DNA of 64,000 bases from Lysobacter oculi (lineage in GTDB: Bacteria > Pseudomonadota > Gammaproteobacteria > Xanthomonadales > Xanthomonadaceae). The DNA lies in assembly GCF_003293695.1 (NCBI RefSeq), contig NZ_CP029556.1:630001-694000 (forward strand), read 5' to 3'. Position numbers and translations under genes: made by a program. Below are positions 20,572 through 29,951 of the stretch, piece by piece (positions within the stretch are counted from its first letter, which is position 1; every line of letters begins with the position of its first letter). A model generated the notes under the pieces. That model did not search any database. It had not been told where the DNA came from and saw only the letters and a list, made by a program, of their open reading frames with translations.

Positions 20572-21420
20572 ATGATCACCGCCACCACGCTCGATGCCCT
20601 GCGCGCGCAGGTGCGCGGCTGGCGGCAGGCCGGCCAGCGCGTCGCCTTCGTGCCGACCATGGGCAACCTGCACGCCGGACATTTCTCGCTGGTCACGCTG
20701 GCCAGGCAGCATGCGGACCGCGTGGTCGCCAGCGTCTTCGTCAATCCGACCCAGTTCGGCCCGAACGAGGATTTCGACCGTTACCCGCGCACGCCCGATG
20801 CCGACGCGGCGGGTCTGGATGAAGTCGGCTGCGACCTGTTGTGGCTGCCCTCGGTGGAGGCGATGTATCCGCTCGGCGTCGCGCAGGCGGTCAGGGTCAG
20901 CGTGCCGGGCGTGACCGAAGTGCTGGATGGTGCGCATCGCCCCGGGCATTTCGATGGCGTGGCGACGGTGGTGGCGCGGCTGTTCAACCAGGTGTTGCCG
21001 GATGTCGCGATCTTCGGGCGCAAGGACTACCAGCAGCTGGCGGTGATCCGGCACATGGTGCGCGACCTGGCGTTCCCGATCGAGATCGTCGGCGCCGATA
21101 TCAAACGCGAAGCCGACGGGCTGGCGATGAGTTCGCGCAACCAGTACCTCTCGGCGGACGAACGCGCGACCGCGCCGGTGATCCATCGCGTGCTGGAGGC
21201 GATGCGCGATGCCGCATTACAGGGCCTTGCGCGCGAAGAGATTGAACGCACCGCGACGCGCGCGCTGGAACTGGCTGGCTTCGTGCCGGACTACGCGGTG
21301 CTGCGCACCCCGACCTTCGCCGAGCCTGCCGAAGGTGAGGCCGGTCCGCGCGTGGCCCTCATCGCCGCCAAGCTCGGCCGCACCCGCCTCATCGACAATC
21401 TCGAGTTCGAACTGCGCTGA
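20572..21420 (+). CDS. panC: Pantothenate synthetase
   Basis: PanC joins pantoate and beta-alanine at the expense of ATP. The 282-residue Rossmann protein carries VPTMGNLHAGHFSLV with the HxGH nucleotide-binding motif, VNPTQFGPNEDFDRYPR, IFGRKDYQQLAVI, and the KMSKS-like SSRNQYLS. It lies between panB and panD, so the whole pantothenate branch from ketoisovalerate and aspartate is encoded here except the ketopantoate reductase. A GAGGCAGCC-like purine stretch precedes the ATG at 20572. Confidence 0.95.
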   Translation: MITATTLDALRAQVRGWRQAGQRVAFVPTMGNLHAGHFSLVTLARQHADRVVASVFVNPTQFGPNEDFDRYPRTPDADAAGLDEVGCDLLWLPSVEAMYPLGVAQAVRVSVPGVTEVLDGAHRPGHFDGVATVVARLFNQVLPDVAIFGRKDYQQLAVIRHMVRDLAFPIEIVGADIKREADGLAMSSRNQYLSADERATAPVIHRVLEAMRDAALQGLAREEIERTATRALELAGFVPDYAVLRTPTFAEPAEGEAGPRVALIAAKLGRTRLIDNLEFELR

Positions 21421-21532
21421 AAACCCTGGCGCCGTGCTGCCGCCGCGGGCCTGAACACCCCGGCACGATTGTTGCGGCGCGGAAAACCACTGCCTACACT
21501 GCCCGCAGTTTCGACCGGCCCGGAGCCGAACC

Positions 21533-21913
21533 ATGTTGCTGACCCTGCTGAAAGCCAAGATCCATCGTGCCTCGGTGACCCACGCCGAACTCCATTACGA
21601 AGGGTCCTGCGCCATCGACAGCCGCCTGCTGGAGCTGTCGGGCATCCGCGAGAACGAGCAGGTGCACATCTTCAACGTCAACAACGGCCACCGCTTCATC
21701 ACCTATGCGATCCGTGCCGAGGCCGGCAGCGGCATCATCTCGGTGAACGGCGCCGCCGCGCACCGCGCACAGCCGGGCGACCTGGTCATCATCTGCGCCT
21801 ACGGCCAGATGGACGAGGCCGAGGCGACCAACTACAAGCCGAAGCTGGTCTACGTGGACCGCGAGAACCGGCTGACCCACACCAACGAATCGATCCCCAT
21901 GCAGGCCGCCTGA
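21533..21913 (+). CDS. panD: Aspartate 1-decarboxylase proenzyme
   Basis: PanD makes beta-alanine from aspartate. It is a pyruvoyl enzyme formed by self-cleavage between Gly24 and Ser25, seen in [11 protein letters not shown]. The 126-residue length is normal. The conserved Lys9, Tyr22, [13 protein letters not shown] and [21 protein letters not shown] are present. It is separated from panC by 112 bp that contain A/T-richer sequence (for example GAAAACCACTGCCTACACT near 21480-21500), so a separate promoter is possible. pgi starts 3 bp after its stop. Confidence 0.95.
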   Translation: MLLTLLKAKIHRASVTHAELHYEGSCAIDSRLLELSGIRENEQVHIFNVNNGHRFITYAIRAEAGSGIISVNGAAAHRAQPGDLVIICAYGQMDEAEATNYKPKLVYVDRENRLTHTNESIPMQAA

Positions 21914-21916
21914 GCC

Positions 21917-23419
21917 GTGCAGAAGCGGCTGGCCGAACAGGCGGCGCGACTCGGGCAGGGCAGCCTGTGGGAACTGGTGACGGGCGATCCGGCCCGCGCC
22001 ACCGATTTCGCGCTGCGGGTCGGCCCGCTCTACGCCAACTTCGCGCGCCAGCATGTCGACCGCGAGGCGCTGGCCGTGCTGTTCGACATCGCCCGCGAAG
22101 CCGATCTGCCCGCCGCGATGCGGCGCCTGGTGGATGGCGAACCAGTCAACTTCACCGAAAACCGTGCCGCGCTGCATACCGCGCTGCGTGGCGACCTGTC
22201 CCCGGCCCGCGCGGCGCGTGATGCTCACCGGCAGGCCGGCGAGGCGCTGGCGCGGATGGAGGCGCTGGTGGCACGGCTTCATGCCGATAGCCGCATCACC
22301 GATGTTGTCAGCGTCGGCATCGGCGGCTCCGACCTCGGGCCGCGCCTGGTGGTGGATGCGCTGTCCAGGCCCGACGCGCCTGTATGCGTGCATTTCGTGT
22401 CGAACGTGGATGCCTCGGCCATCGAGCGCACGCTGGTGGGGCTGGATCCCGCGCGCACCGCAGGCATCGTCATCTCCAAGAGTTTCGGCACGCAGGAAAC
22501 ACTGCTCAACGGCGCGATCCTGCGTGACTGGCTGGGCGACGGCACGCGGCTGTTCGCGGTCAGCGCCAACGTGGAGCGTGCCGGCCGCGAGTTCGGCATC
22601 GCGCCCGAACGCATGCTGCCGATGTGGGACTGGGTCGGCGGCCGGTACTCGCTGTGGTCGGCGGTCGGCTTCCCGATCGCGCTCGCATTGGGCATGCCGG
22701 CGTTCCGTGAACTGCTGGCGGGCGCGGCGGCCTTCGACCGTCACGCGGTGGAGTCGCCGCTGGAAGACAACCTCGCGGTCTGGCACGCGCTCACCGCGGT
22801 ATGGAACCGCAATGCGCTGGGTGCGGCGGCACAGGCGGTATTCCCGTATGACGAACGTCTGCGCCTGCTGCCGGCCTACCTGCAGCAGCTGGTGATGGAA
22901 AGCCTGGGCAAGCAGGCGCGGCACGATGGCGAGGATGCCGGCATCGATACCGTTCCCGTCTGGTGGGGCGGCGTAGGCAGCGATGTCCAGCACAGCTTCT
23001 TCCAGGCGCTGCACCAGGGTACCCAGCAGGTGCCGGCGGATTTCATCGGCGTCAGTCGATCTGATCATGGGCATGAGGGCAGCCACGCTGCGATGTTGTC
23101 CAACCTGCTGGCGCAGACCGAAGCACTGGCCAATGGCCAGCCCAGCACCGACCCGCATCGCCGCTATCCCGGCGGTCGGCCCAGCACGCTGCTGCTGCTG
23201 GATGCGCTCACGCCGTCCGCACTCGGCCACCTGCTGGCGCTGTACGAGCACAGCACCTACCTGCAGGCGGTGCTGTGGGGCATCAATGCCTTCGATCAGT
23301 TCGGTGTCGAACTCGGCAAGCAGATGGCGACGAAACTGCTGCCCGCATTGCGTGGTGAAGCGGAAGCCGACGACCCGGTGACACGCGAACTGCTCTCGCA
23401 GATCCGCGCCCCGCGCTGA
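21917..23419 (+). CDS. pgi: Glucose-6-phosphate isomerase
   Basis: Pgi interconverts glucose-6-phosphate and fructose-6-phosphate. The 500-residue protein starts at a GTG 3 bp after panD. It shows [34 protein letters not shown] and [18 protein letters not shown]. The segment that usually reads WGEPGTNGQHAFYQ (with the catalytic Glu) is [20 protein letters not shown] here, so Gly replaces Glu at about residue 350. The rest of the protein is well conserved. Pseudomonads are believed to carry a similar variant, so activity is probably kept. It is convergent with queG, 3 bp apart. Confidence 0.93.
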   Translation: MQKRLAEQAARLGQGSLWELVTGDPARATDFALRVGPLYANFARQHVDREALAVLFDIAREADLPAAMRRLVDGEPVNFTENRAALHTALRGDLSPARAARDAHRQAGEALARMEALVARLHADSRITDVVSVGIGGSDLGPRLVVDALSRPDAPVCVHFVSNVDASAIERTLVGLDPARTAGIVISKSFGTQETLLNGAILRDWLGDGTRLFAVSANVERAGREFGIAPERMLPMWDWVGGRYSLWSAVGFPIALALGMPAFRELLAGAAAFDRHAVESPLEDNLAVWHALTAVWNRNALGAAAQAVFPYDERLRLLPAYLQQLVMESLGKQARHDGEDAGIDTVPVWWGGVGSDVQHSFFQALHQGTQQVPADFIGVSRSDHGHEGSHAAMLSNLLAQTEALANGQPSTDPHRRYPGGRPSTLLLLDALTPSALGHLLALYEHSTYLQAVLWGINAFDQFGVELGKQMATKLLPALRGEAEADDPVTRELLSQIRAPR

Positions 23420-23422
23420 CCG

Positions 23423-24484
23423 TCAGTCCTGCACGCCGTGGCGCGCGAGCGCCCAGGCGACATGTTCGCGCACGATTTCCGATGGATGCTCCATGCGTGA
23501 GCGCAATGCTGCGATCACCGCATCGGTCGTGGGCGCATTGCCCAGCGCCACCGCGATGTTGCGCAGCCAGCGCTCGTGGCCGGAGCGGCGGATCGCCGAG
23601 CCTTCGGTGCGCTGCAGGAATTCGTCTTCCTCCCACGCAAACAATTCGGCCAGCGTGGCGCGGTCCAGATCGTTGCGGGTGCGGAAGTCGGGTTCGTCGC
23701 TGCGCTGCGCGAACTTGTTCCACGGGCAGACCAGCTGGCAGTCATCACAGCCGAAGATGCGGTTGCCGATCGCCTCGCGGAACTCCAGCGGAATCGCGCC
23801 CTCGTGCTCGATGGTGAGGTAGCTGATGCAGCGTCGCGCATCCAGCCGGTAGGGCGCGATGATCGCCTGCGTGGGGCAGATGTCGATGCAGCGGCTGCAG
23901 GTGCCGCAATGGTTCGTCGCCGGTTCGGCGGCGGGCAGGGCGATGTCGAGATACAGCTCGCCGAGGAAGAACCACGAGCCGCCATCCTTGTCGATCAGGC
24001 AGGTGTGCTTGCCGATCCAGCCCAGTCCCGCGTTGCGGGCCAGCGCGCGTTCCAGCACCGGCGCCGAATCGACGAAGACGCGATGGCCGATCGGTCCGAC
24101 GATGCCTTCGATGCGTTCCGCCAATTTCTGCAGGCGGTTGCGCATCAGCTTGTGATAGTCGCGGCCCAGCGCGAAACGCGCGATGTAGGCGCGTTCGCCA
24201 TCTTCGAGCGTGGCCCAGGCTTCGTCGTGCTCGCGGCCGTAGTCCAGTCCGACCGAAATGACCGACAGCGTGCCGGGCAGCAATTCGGCCGGGCGCGAAC
24301 GCTTGTCGCCATGCGCGGCCATCCACTGCATCGTGCCGTGCATGCCGGCCTGCAGCCAGTTGCGCAGATGGGATTCGTCATCGCCCAGCGCCACGCCGCT
24401 GATCCCGAAGCGGGTGAAACCGAGCGCCGCGGCTTCATCCCGGATCCGTGCGCTCAGCGTGTCGATGTCGGCGGGGGCGGCCAT
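23423..24484 (-). CDS. queG: Epoxyqueuosine reductase
   Basis: QueG performs the last step of queuosine synthesis at tRNA wobble position 34, reducing epoxyqueuosine with cobalamin and two [4Fe-4S] clusters. The 353-residue protein carries the substrate and B12 region GRDYHKLMRNRLQKLAE, WIGKHTCLIDKDGGSWFFLG, the cluster motifs CGTCSRCIDICPTQAI and CDDCQLVCPWNKFAQ, and a C-terminal HEAT-like tail. The true start is the ATG at 24484; the longer frame upstream runs under nnr. It diverges from nnr across 22 bp, as yjeS and yjeF do in E. coli. Confidence 0.95.
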   Translation of the reverse strand: MAAPADIDTLSARIRDEAAALGFTRFGISGVALGDDESHLRNWLQAGMHGTMQWMAAHGDKRSRPAELLPGTLSVISVGLDYGREHDEAWATLEDGERAYIARFALGRDYHKLMRNRLQKLAERIEGIVGPIGHRVFVDSAPVLERALARNAGLGWIGKHTCLIDKDGGSWFFLGELYLDIALPAAEPATNHCGTCSRCIDICPTQAIIAPYRLDARRCISYLTIEHEGAIPLEFREAIGNRIFGCDDCQLVCPWNKFAQRSDEPDFRTRNDLDRATLAELFAWEEDEFLQRTEGSAIRRSGHERWLRNIAVALGNAPTTDAVIAALRSRMEHPSEIVREHVAWALARHGVQD

Positions 24485-24506
24485 GGTGGAAGTATAGAAT
24501 CGCCGC

Positions 24507-25970
24507 ATGCCCAGCCCCTCCGCGCTGTACGACAACGCCGCGTTGCGCGCACTCGAACATCGCGCTTCGGCCATCGACGGCTTCGACGAAACCACCCTCA
24601 TGCAGCGCGCGGGCGCGGCGGCCTGGCGATGCCTGCTGCAGCACTGGCCTTCGGCGCGACGCATCGTGGTGCTGTGTGGGCCCGGCAACAACGGCGGCGA
24701 TGGCTGGGTACTGGCGAAGCACGCGCTCGATTCCGGCCTCGATGTCGCCGTCGTGCAGCTTGACGCGCCGCGCTCGCCGCTGTGCATAAGCATGGCCGAT
24801 GCCTATCGCCAAGCCGGCGGCCATATCAATCATTTCGAAGACGCGTTGCCCGATGCGCATGTCATCGTCGATGCGCTGTTCGGTATCGGGCTGGATCGTG
24901 CGCCGCAGGGCGATGCCGCGCGCTTGATCGAAGCCGCCAACGCATCGGATGCGCCGATCCTCGCGCTGGATACGCCGAGTGGCGTCGATGCCGAACACGG
25001 CGCGGTGCCCGGCGTGGCCATCATCGCCACCCACACGCTCCAGTTCATCGCCGCGCATATGGGTCTGGCGACCGGCGCGGCCATCGACCATGCAGGTGCG
25101 CTGTCGCTCGCCACGCTGGACCTGCCGGACAGTTGTTTCGAAGAGATCGTGCCCGTCGCGGAAACCATGCCGACGCCGCGCCTGCCGCGCCGCGCCCGCG
25201 ATTCGCACAAGGGCCGCTTCGGGCATGTGCTGGCGCTCGGCGGTGATGCGGGCATGGGCGGGGCCATCGCGCTGGCGAGCGAGGCGGCTTTGCGATGCGG
25301 CGCCGGTCGCGTATCGGTGGCGACGCGCGCGATGCACGTGCCGATGCTGCTCGCGCGGCGCCCGGAGGCGATGGCCCATGCGGTCGAAAACGCGACATCA
25401 GCATTCCCGTTGATCGAATATGCGGATGCACTCGCCATCGGCCCCGGCCTGGGACAGGGCGATTGGGGTCGCGCGTTGTTCGATGCGGTGATCCGTGCGG
25501 ACAAGCCCATGGTGCTGGATGCCGACGCCCTCAACCTGTTGGCGATGTCGTCGCGGCCGGTGCCGCGCGCGGTGCTGACGCCACATCCCGGCGAGGCCGC
25601 GCGACTGCTCGACACGAGCATCGACGGCATCCAGCGCGACCGTCGGGCCGCCGCCGAAGCGCTGGCATCCGGATTCCAGTGCGCGGTGGTGTTGAAGGGT
25701 GCCGGTTCGCTGATCGCTGCGCCCGGGCGCACGACGCGGGTGATCGCGCTCGGCAATCCGGGCATGGCCTCGGGCGGGATGGGCGATACGTTGACCGGTA
25801 TCGTCGCGGCGCTGCTGGCGCAGGGGCACGAGCCTTTCGAGGCCGCTTCGTTCGGTGCCTGGCTGCATGCGCGTGCCGGGGATCGCGCCGCCGTCGCGGG
25901 CGAAGCGGGCCTGCTGGCCAGCGATCTCATCGACCAGCTGCGTGCGACCATCGCGGCATGCAGCGCATGA
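24507..25970 (+). CDS. nnr: Bifunctional NAD(P)H-hydrate repair enzyme (epimerase + dehydratase)
   Basis: Nnr repairs damaged NADH and NADPH. The N-terminal YjeF domain epimerises NAD(P)HX and the C-terminal domain dehydrates it using ADP or ATP. In this 487-residue protein the epimerase half (about 1-215) has VLCGPGNNGGDGWVLAKHA and LDTPSGVDAE. The dehydratase half (about 230-487) has ALGGDAGMGGAIALASEAAL, LTPHPGEAARLL, VLKGAGSLIA and NPGMASGGMGDTLTGIVAAL. A TATAGA element ends 8 bases before the ATG. The stop overlaps the tsaE start as ATGA. Confidence 0.95.
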   Translation: MPSPSALYDNAALRALEHRASAIDGFDETTLMQRAGAAAWRCLLQHWPSARRIVVLCGPGNNGGDGWVLAKHALDSGLDVAVVQLDAPRSPLCISMADAYRQAGGHINHFEDALPDAHVIVDALFGIGLDRAPQGDAARLIEAANASDAPILALDTPSGVDAEHGAVPGVAIIATHTLQFIAAHMGLATGAAIDHAGALSLATLDLPDSCFEEIVPVAETMPTPRLPRRARDSHKGRFGHVLALGGDAGMGGAIALASEAALRCGAGRVSVATRAMHVPMLLARRPEAMAHAVENATSAFPLIEYADALAIGPGLGQGDWGRALFDAVIRADKPMVLDADALNLLAMSSRPVPRAVLTPHPGEAARLLDTSIDGIQRDRRAAAEALASGFQCAVVLKGAGSLIAAPGRTTRVIALGNPGMASGGMGDTLTGIVAALLAQGHEPFEAASFGAWLHARAGDRAAVAGEAGLLASDLIDQLRATIAACSA

Positions 25971-26428
25971 GCTTCGACCTCTTCCTCCCCGATCCCGCCG
26001 CCACCGACGCGTTGGCCGCCAGCTTCGCCGACGCGCGCCCCGCATCCGCCAACGTCCATCTGCATGGCGATCTGGGCGCCGGCAAATCCAGTTTCGCGCG
26101 TGCGTTCCTGCGCCGGTTGGGCGTGGCGGGCGCGATCCGCAGCCCGACCTACACGCTGGTCGAGCGCTACCCGCTGGCCGATGGCCGCGAGGCGCTGCAC
26201 CTCGACCTGTACCGGATCGGCGACCCGGGCGAGCTGGAATTCCTCGGCATCGAGCCGGAGCAGGTGGCGCTGTGGCTGGTCGAATGGCCCGAGCGCGGCG
26301 CCGGTGCGTTGCCGGCGGCCGACCTGCATCTGCGGCTGGCGATCGAGGGCGAGGGCCGTCGCCTCCGGGCCGAGGCAGATACGTCGGCGGGGCAGGCGTG
26401 GCTGGATGAAGTGGCTGCCCTGACTTAA
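25967..26428 (+). CDS. tsaE: tRNA threonylcarbamoyladenosine synthesis ATPase TsaE
   Basis: TsaE is the ATPase that, with TsaB and TsaD, makes t6A37 in ANN-reading tRNAs. The 153-residue protein has Walker A in HLHGDLGAGKSSFARAFL, switch-like SPTYTLVERY, and the conserved HLDLYRIGDPGELEFLGIE followed by LVEWPERG. The ATG at 25967 overlaps the nnr stop by 4 bp; an ATG three codons earlier (25958) is a possible alternative. Order queG/nnr-tsaE-amidase-mutL is the same as in E. coli. Confidence 0.95.
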   Translation: MSFDLFLPDPAATDALAASFADARPASANVHLHGDLGAGKSSFARAFLRRLGVAGAIRSPTYTLVERYPLADGREALHLDLYRIGDPGELEFLGIEPEQVALWLVEWPERGAGALPAADLHLRLAIEGEGRRLRAEADTSAGQAWLDEVAALT

Positions 26429-26474
26429 GTAAGCTGAGAGAAAGTTAACCGATGTGCCGGATTCATAAAGAAAA

Positions 26475-28046
26475 ATGGTTGAACTGAAAGCGGCTGGATG
26501 GTTGAATCCGGTCATGCGCGCACGGGGACTGCGATTCGACCAACTTTTGCTGGGGCTGATGCTCCTGCTCGCCCTGTGCTGGAACCTGGCCGAAGCGCGC
26601 GAGGTGAAATCGGTCGCCATCCGCGATTCCGCGACCGGCACCCGGGCGGAAATCTTCCTGGACAGCCGCGCCGAATACCGCGTCATCCCGCTCTCCAATC
26701 CCGACCGGCTGGTGCTCGACGTGCTCGACACCGGCCTGTCGCCGAAAGTCCGCCTGCCGGCGGGTGGCGGGGTGATCAAGGCGGTGCGCAGCGGCAGCCC
26801 GGAACCGGGCGTGACCCGCATCGTGTTCGACCTGGCCGCGCCGGTTGTGGTGATGGGCCCCAATCTGGAATGGCGCGAAGGCAGCGCCGTGTTGGTGCTG
26901 GTATGGCCGGATGACGGCAAGTCGGGGCGCGATGCGACTGCGGAAGTCCGCACCTCTGCGGCCGATACGCCTGCACCGCCGAAGCCGGTCGAGACCAAGC
27001 CCGAACCCACGCCTGCCGAAGCCGTCGCGGCCGCCAAGCCCGAGCCGAAGCCGGCATCCACATCCCAGCCCGATCCCGCCGCCATCATGGCCGGCAAGGC
27101 ACCAGCCGCCGACGCATTGCCTACGGTGAAGCAGGGCAGCGGCACCGTCGCGACCGGCATCCCGACCCGCGTGGCGACCGGCACGCCCGTGTCCACGCAG
27201 CCGCCGTCATCGCAACCCGTCACCCCGCCCGCAAGCGACGCCAAGCCGGTCCGCAGCGCGCAGGACCTGGCCCGCGACGCCCGCCTGCGTCCGCTGGTGA
27301 TCGCGATCGACGCCGGCCACGGCGGCCAGGACACCGGAGCGATCGGCGCCGCCGGCACCCGCGAGAAAGACCTGACCCTGAAAGTCGCGCGCGAGCTGGC
27401 GCGGCAGGTGGATGCGATGCCGGGGATGAAGGCCTACCTGACCCGCGACGCCGACTTCTTCATCCCGCTCGACCAGCGCTACAAGAAGGCACGCGCGGCG
27501 AAGGCCGACGTCTTCATCGCCATCCACGCCGATGCCTTCATCAATCCCCAGGCCAACGGCTCGTCGGTGTGGGTGCTGTCGCAGCGCGGCTCCACCTCGC
27601 AGGCGGCGCGCTGGCTGGCCGACCGCGAGAACGCGGCGGACCTGGTCGGCGGCGTGCGCCTGAAGGACAAGAGCGACACGCTGGCCTCGGTGCTGCTGGA
27701 CCTGTCGCAGAGCGCCACCCAGCGCGCGTCGGAGGCCATTGCCAAGGACGTGCACATCGGCCTGTCGCGCATCGGCCGCACGCACAAGAAGGAAATCGAA
27801 CGCGCCAACTTCGTGGTGCTGCGTTCGCCGGACGTGCCCTCGATGCTGGTCGAGACCGCCTTCATCAGCAATCCCGACGAGGAGCGCCGGCTCAACGATC
27901 CGGACTACCAGCGCCGGATCGCCCGCGCGGTGCTGGACGGCATCCACAACTATTTCACCCGCCTGCCGCCGCCCGGCACCTGGTACGCCGCCAAGCGCAA
28001 CGGCACGCTGGGCAGCGTGGACGGCGAGCCCGACGCCGCGCCCTGA
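26475..28046 (+). CDS. N-acetylmuramoyl-L-alanine amidase with AMIN domain (AmiB/AmiC type)
   Basis: This periplasmic zinc amidase cleaves the peptide from MurNAc during septum splitting. Of 523 residues, the N-terminus carries a basic region and hydrophobic signal [18 protein letters not shown]. An AMIN domain follows (about 40-145), then a Pro/Ala-rich linker (about 150-270) and an Amidase_3 domain. The zinc-site motifs are [37 protein letters not shown] and the catalytic [13 protein letters not shown]. There is no C-terminal LysM. The start could be 26475 or the ATG at 26514, which shortens the signal peptide. The upstream A/T-rich gap (26429-26474) may hold a promoter. The position matches amiB before mutL in E. 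coli. Confidence 0.92.
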   Translation: MVELKAAGWLNPVMRARGLRFDQLLLGLMLLLALCWNLAEAREVKSVAIRDSATGTRAEIFLDSRAEYRVIPLSNPDRLVLDVLDTGLSPKVRLPAGGGVIKAVRSGSPEPGVTRIVFDLAAPVVVMGPNLEWREGSAVLVLVWPDDGKSGRDATAEVRTSAADTPAPPKPVETKPEPTPAEAVAAAKPEPKPASTSQPDPAAIMAGKAPAADALPTVKQGSGTVATGIPTRVATGTPVSTQPPSSQPVTPPASDAKPVRSAQDLARDARLRPLVIAIDAGHGGQDTGAIGAAGTREKDLTLKVARELARQVDAMPGMKAYLTRDADFFIPLDQRYKKARAAKADVFIAIHADAFINPQANGSSVWVLSQRGSTSQAARWLADRENAADLVGGVRLKDKSDTLASVLLDLSQSATQRASEAIAKDVHIGLSRIGRTHKKEIERANFVVLRSPDVPSMLVETAFISNPDEERRLNDPDYQRRIARAVLDGIHNYFTRLPPPGTWYAAKRNGTLGSVDGEPDAAP

Positions 28047-28089
28047 ACCCGCACGGTTATCATCGTCGGCCCACGAGAACGCCGACGCC

Positions 28090-29894
28090 GTGACCGAACC
28101 GCGCATCCGCCTGCTGCCTGAAACCCTCGCCAACCAGATCGCCGCCGGCGAGGTGGTGGAGCGGCCCGCCTCGGTGGTCAAGGAACTGGTCGAAAACGCG
28201 CTGGACGCCGGCGCGAAACGCGTCGACATCGACCTGGAAGAAGGCGGTGTGCGCCTGATCCGCGTGCGCGATGATGGCGGCGGCATCGCGCCGGAAGAGC
28301 TGGCGATGGCCGTGCAGCGCCACGCGACCAGCAAGATCGCCACGCTCGATGACCTGGAAGCGGTCGCCACGCTCGGGTTCCGGGGCGAGGCGTTGCCGTC
28401 GATCGCTTCGGTCAGCCGTTTCCGCATCAGTTCGCGCCGCGCCGCCGATGCCCACGGCCATGCGCTGGATGTCGAAGGCGGCCGGGTCGGTGAGCCGCAG
28501 CCCGCCGCGCAACCCGAAGGCACCACGGTGGAAGTGCGCGACCTCTTTTTCAACGTGCCGGCGCGGCGCAAGTTCCTGCGCGCCGAGCGCACCGAACTCG
28601 GTCACATCGAGGAATGGCTGCGCTCGCTGGCGCTGGCGCGCCCCGATGTCGAACTGCGGCTGTCGCACAACGGAAAGGCGACGCGCCGCTATCGCGGTGG
28701 CGCGACGACGCGCTGATCGCCGACGACCGCCTGCTGCAGACGCTGGGCGAGGAATTCAGCCGCAACGCGCTGGCCGTGGACCACGAGGCCGCCGGGCTCA
28801 CGCTGCGTGGCTGGATCGCGCAGCCGGCCTACAACCGGCCCAGCGCCGACCAGCAGTACCTGTACGTCAACGGCCGCGCGGTGCGTGACCGCAGCGTCGC
28901 GCACGCGGTCAAGCTGGCCTATGCGGATGTGCTCTACCACGGCCGCCAGCCGGCCTATGTGCTCTTCATCGGCACCGATCCGCGCCGGGTCGATGTCAAC
29001 GTGCATCCGGCCAAGCACGAGGTGCGCTTCCGCGACGCCCGCCTGATCCACGACTTCGTGCATCGCACATTGAAAGAAGCGTTGGCCGGAACGCGTGCCG
29101 GCACCGCGATGGGCGCGACCGGCGAATTCGCGCCAGTGCCGCCGATGCCCGCGCCGGGCGAAGCGTCATCCACCTATTTCGACCGCTTCCCGCGTCCGCA
29201 GTCGCCGCTCGGGCTGCGCGTGGCCGACGCGCCCGCCGCGTATGCCGGGTTGTATGGCGATGTGGCTTCGGGGCCGCTATCGCCCCAGCCACTCCCGCAG
29301 GATGGCGAAGTGCCGCCGCTCGGCTATGCCATCGCGCAACTGCACGGCATCCACATCCTCGCGGAGAACGCCGATGGTCTCGTGGTCGTCGACATGCACG
29401 CCGCGCACGAACGCATCAACTACGAGAAGCTGAAAACGGCCTTCGATGGCGAAGGCCTGCGCCTGCAGCCACTGCTGGTGCCGATGCCGATCGCCGTGTC
29501 CCTGCGCGAGGCCGAGCTGGTCGAGCGCGAAGGCGAGGCCCTGCTGAAACTCGGCTTCGACCTGCAACGCGCCGGCGAGCAGTCGCTGCTGCTGCGTGCG
29601 ATTCCGGCCCTGCTCGCGCAGGGCGATGCCGAAGCACTGGTGCGCGACGTGCTGGCGGATTTCGTCGAGCACGGCCACAGCCTGCGCGTCGCCGAAGCCC
29701 GCGACGCGCTGCTGTCGACCATGGCCTGCCACGGTTCGGTGCGCGCCAACCGCCGCCTCACCATCGCGGAAATGAACGCCTTGCTGCGCGAGATGGAAGC
29801 CACCGAGCGTTCCGCGCAATGCAACCACGGCCGCCCGACCTGGACGCGCTTCAGCCTGGCCGAGATCGACCGCTGGTTCATGCGTGGGCGCTGA
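28090..29894 (+). pseudogene. mutL: DNA mismatch repair protein MutL, frameshifted
   Basis: MutL links MutS mismatch recognition to strand incision. The first frame starts at GTG 28090 and encodes the whole GHKL ATPase start: [41 protein letters not shown], the DDGGGI and [13 protein letters not shown] motifs. It then reads [10 protein letters not shown] and stops at 28714-28716. The rest of MutL, from [20 protein letters not shown] through [19 protein letters not shown] and [17 protein letters not shown] to the dimerisation domain ending in [11 protein letters not shown], continues in the -1 frame to 29894. Adding one base near 28690-28704 would restore a normal 601-residue protein. It could be a real mutator mutation or an assembly error. 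Confidence 0.9.
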
Positions 29895-29951
29895 CGCGTT
29901 GGCCACATCGGCCACCCATAGAATGTCCGCATCACCCGCCAAGGAAGACCC

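Noticed and set aside
28690..28716. Programmed ribosomal frameshift to make full-length MutL
   Set aside because: No slippery heptamer (X-XXY-YYZ) or downstream pseudoknot is evident, and MutL is not known to use recoding. A one-base loss is simpler.
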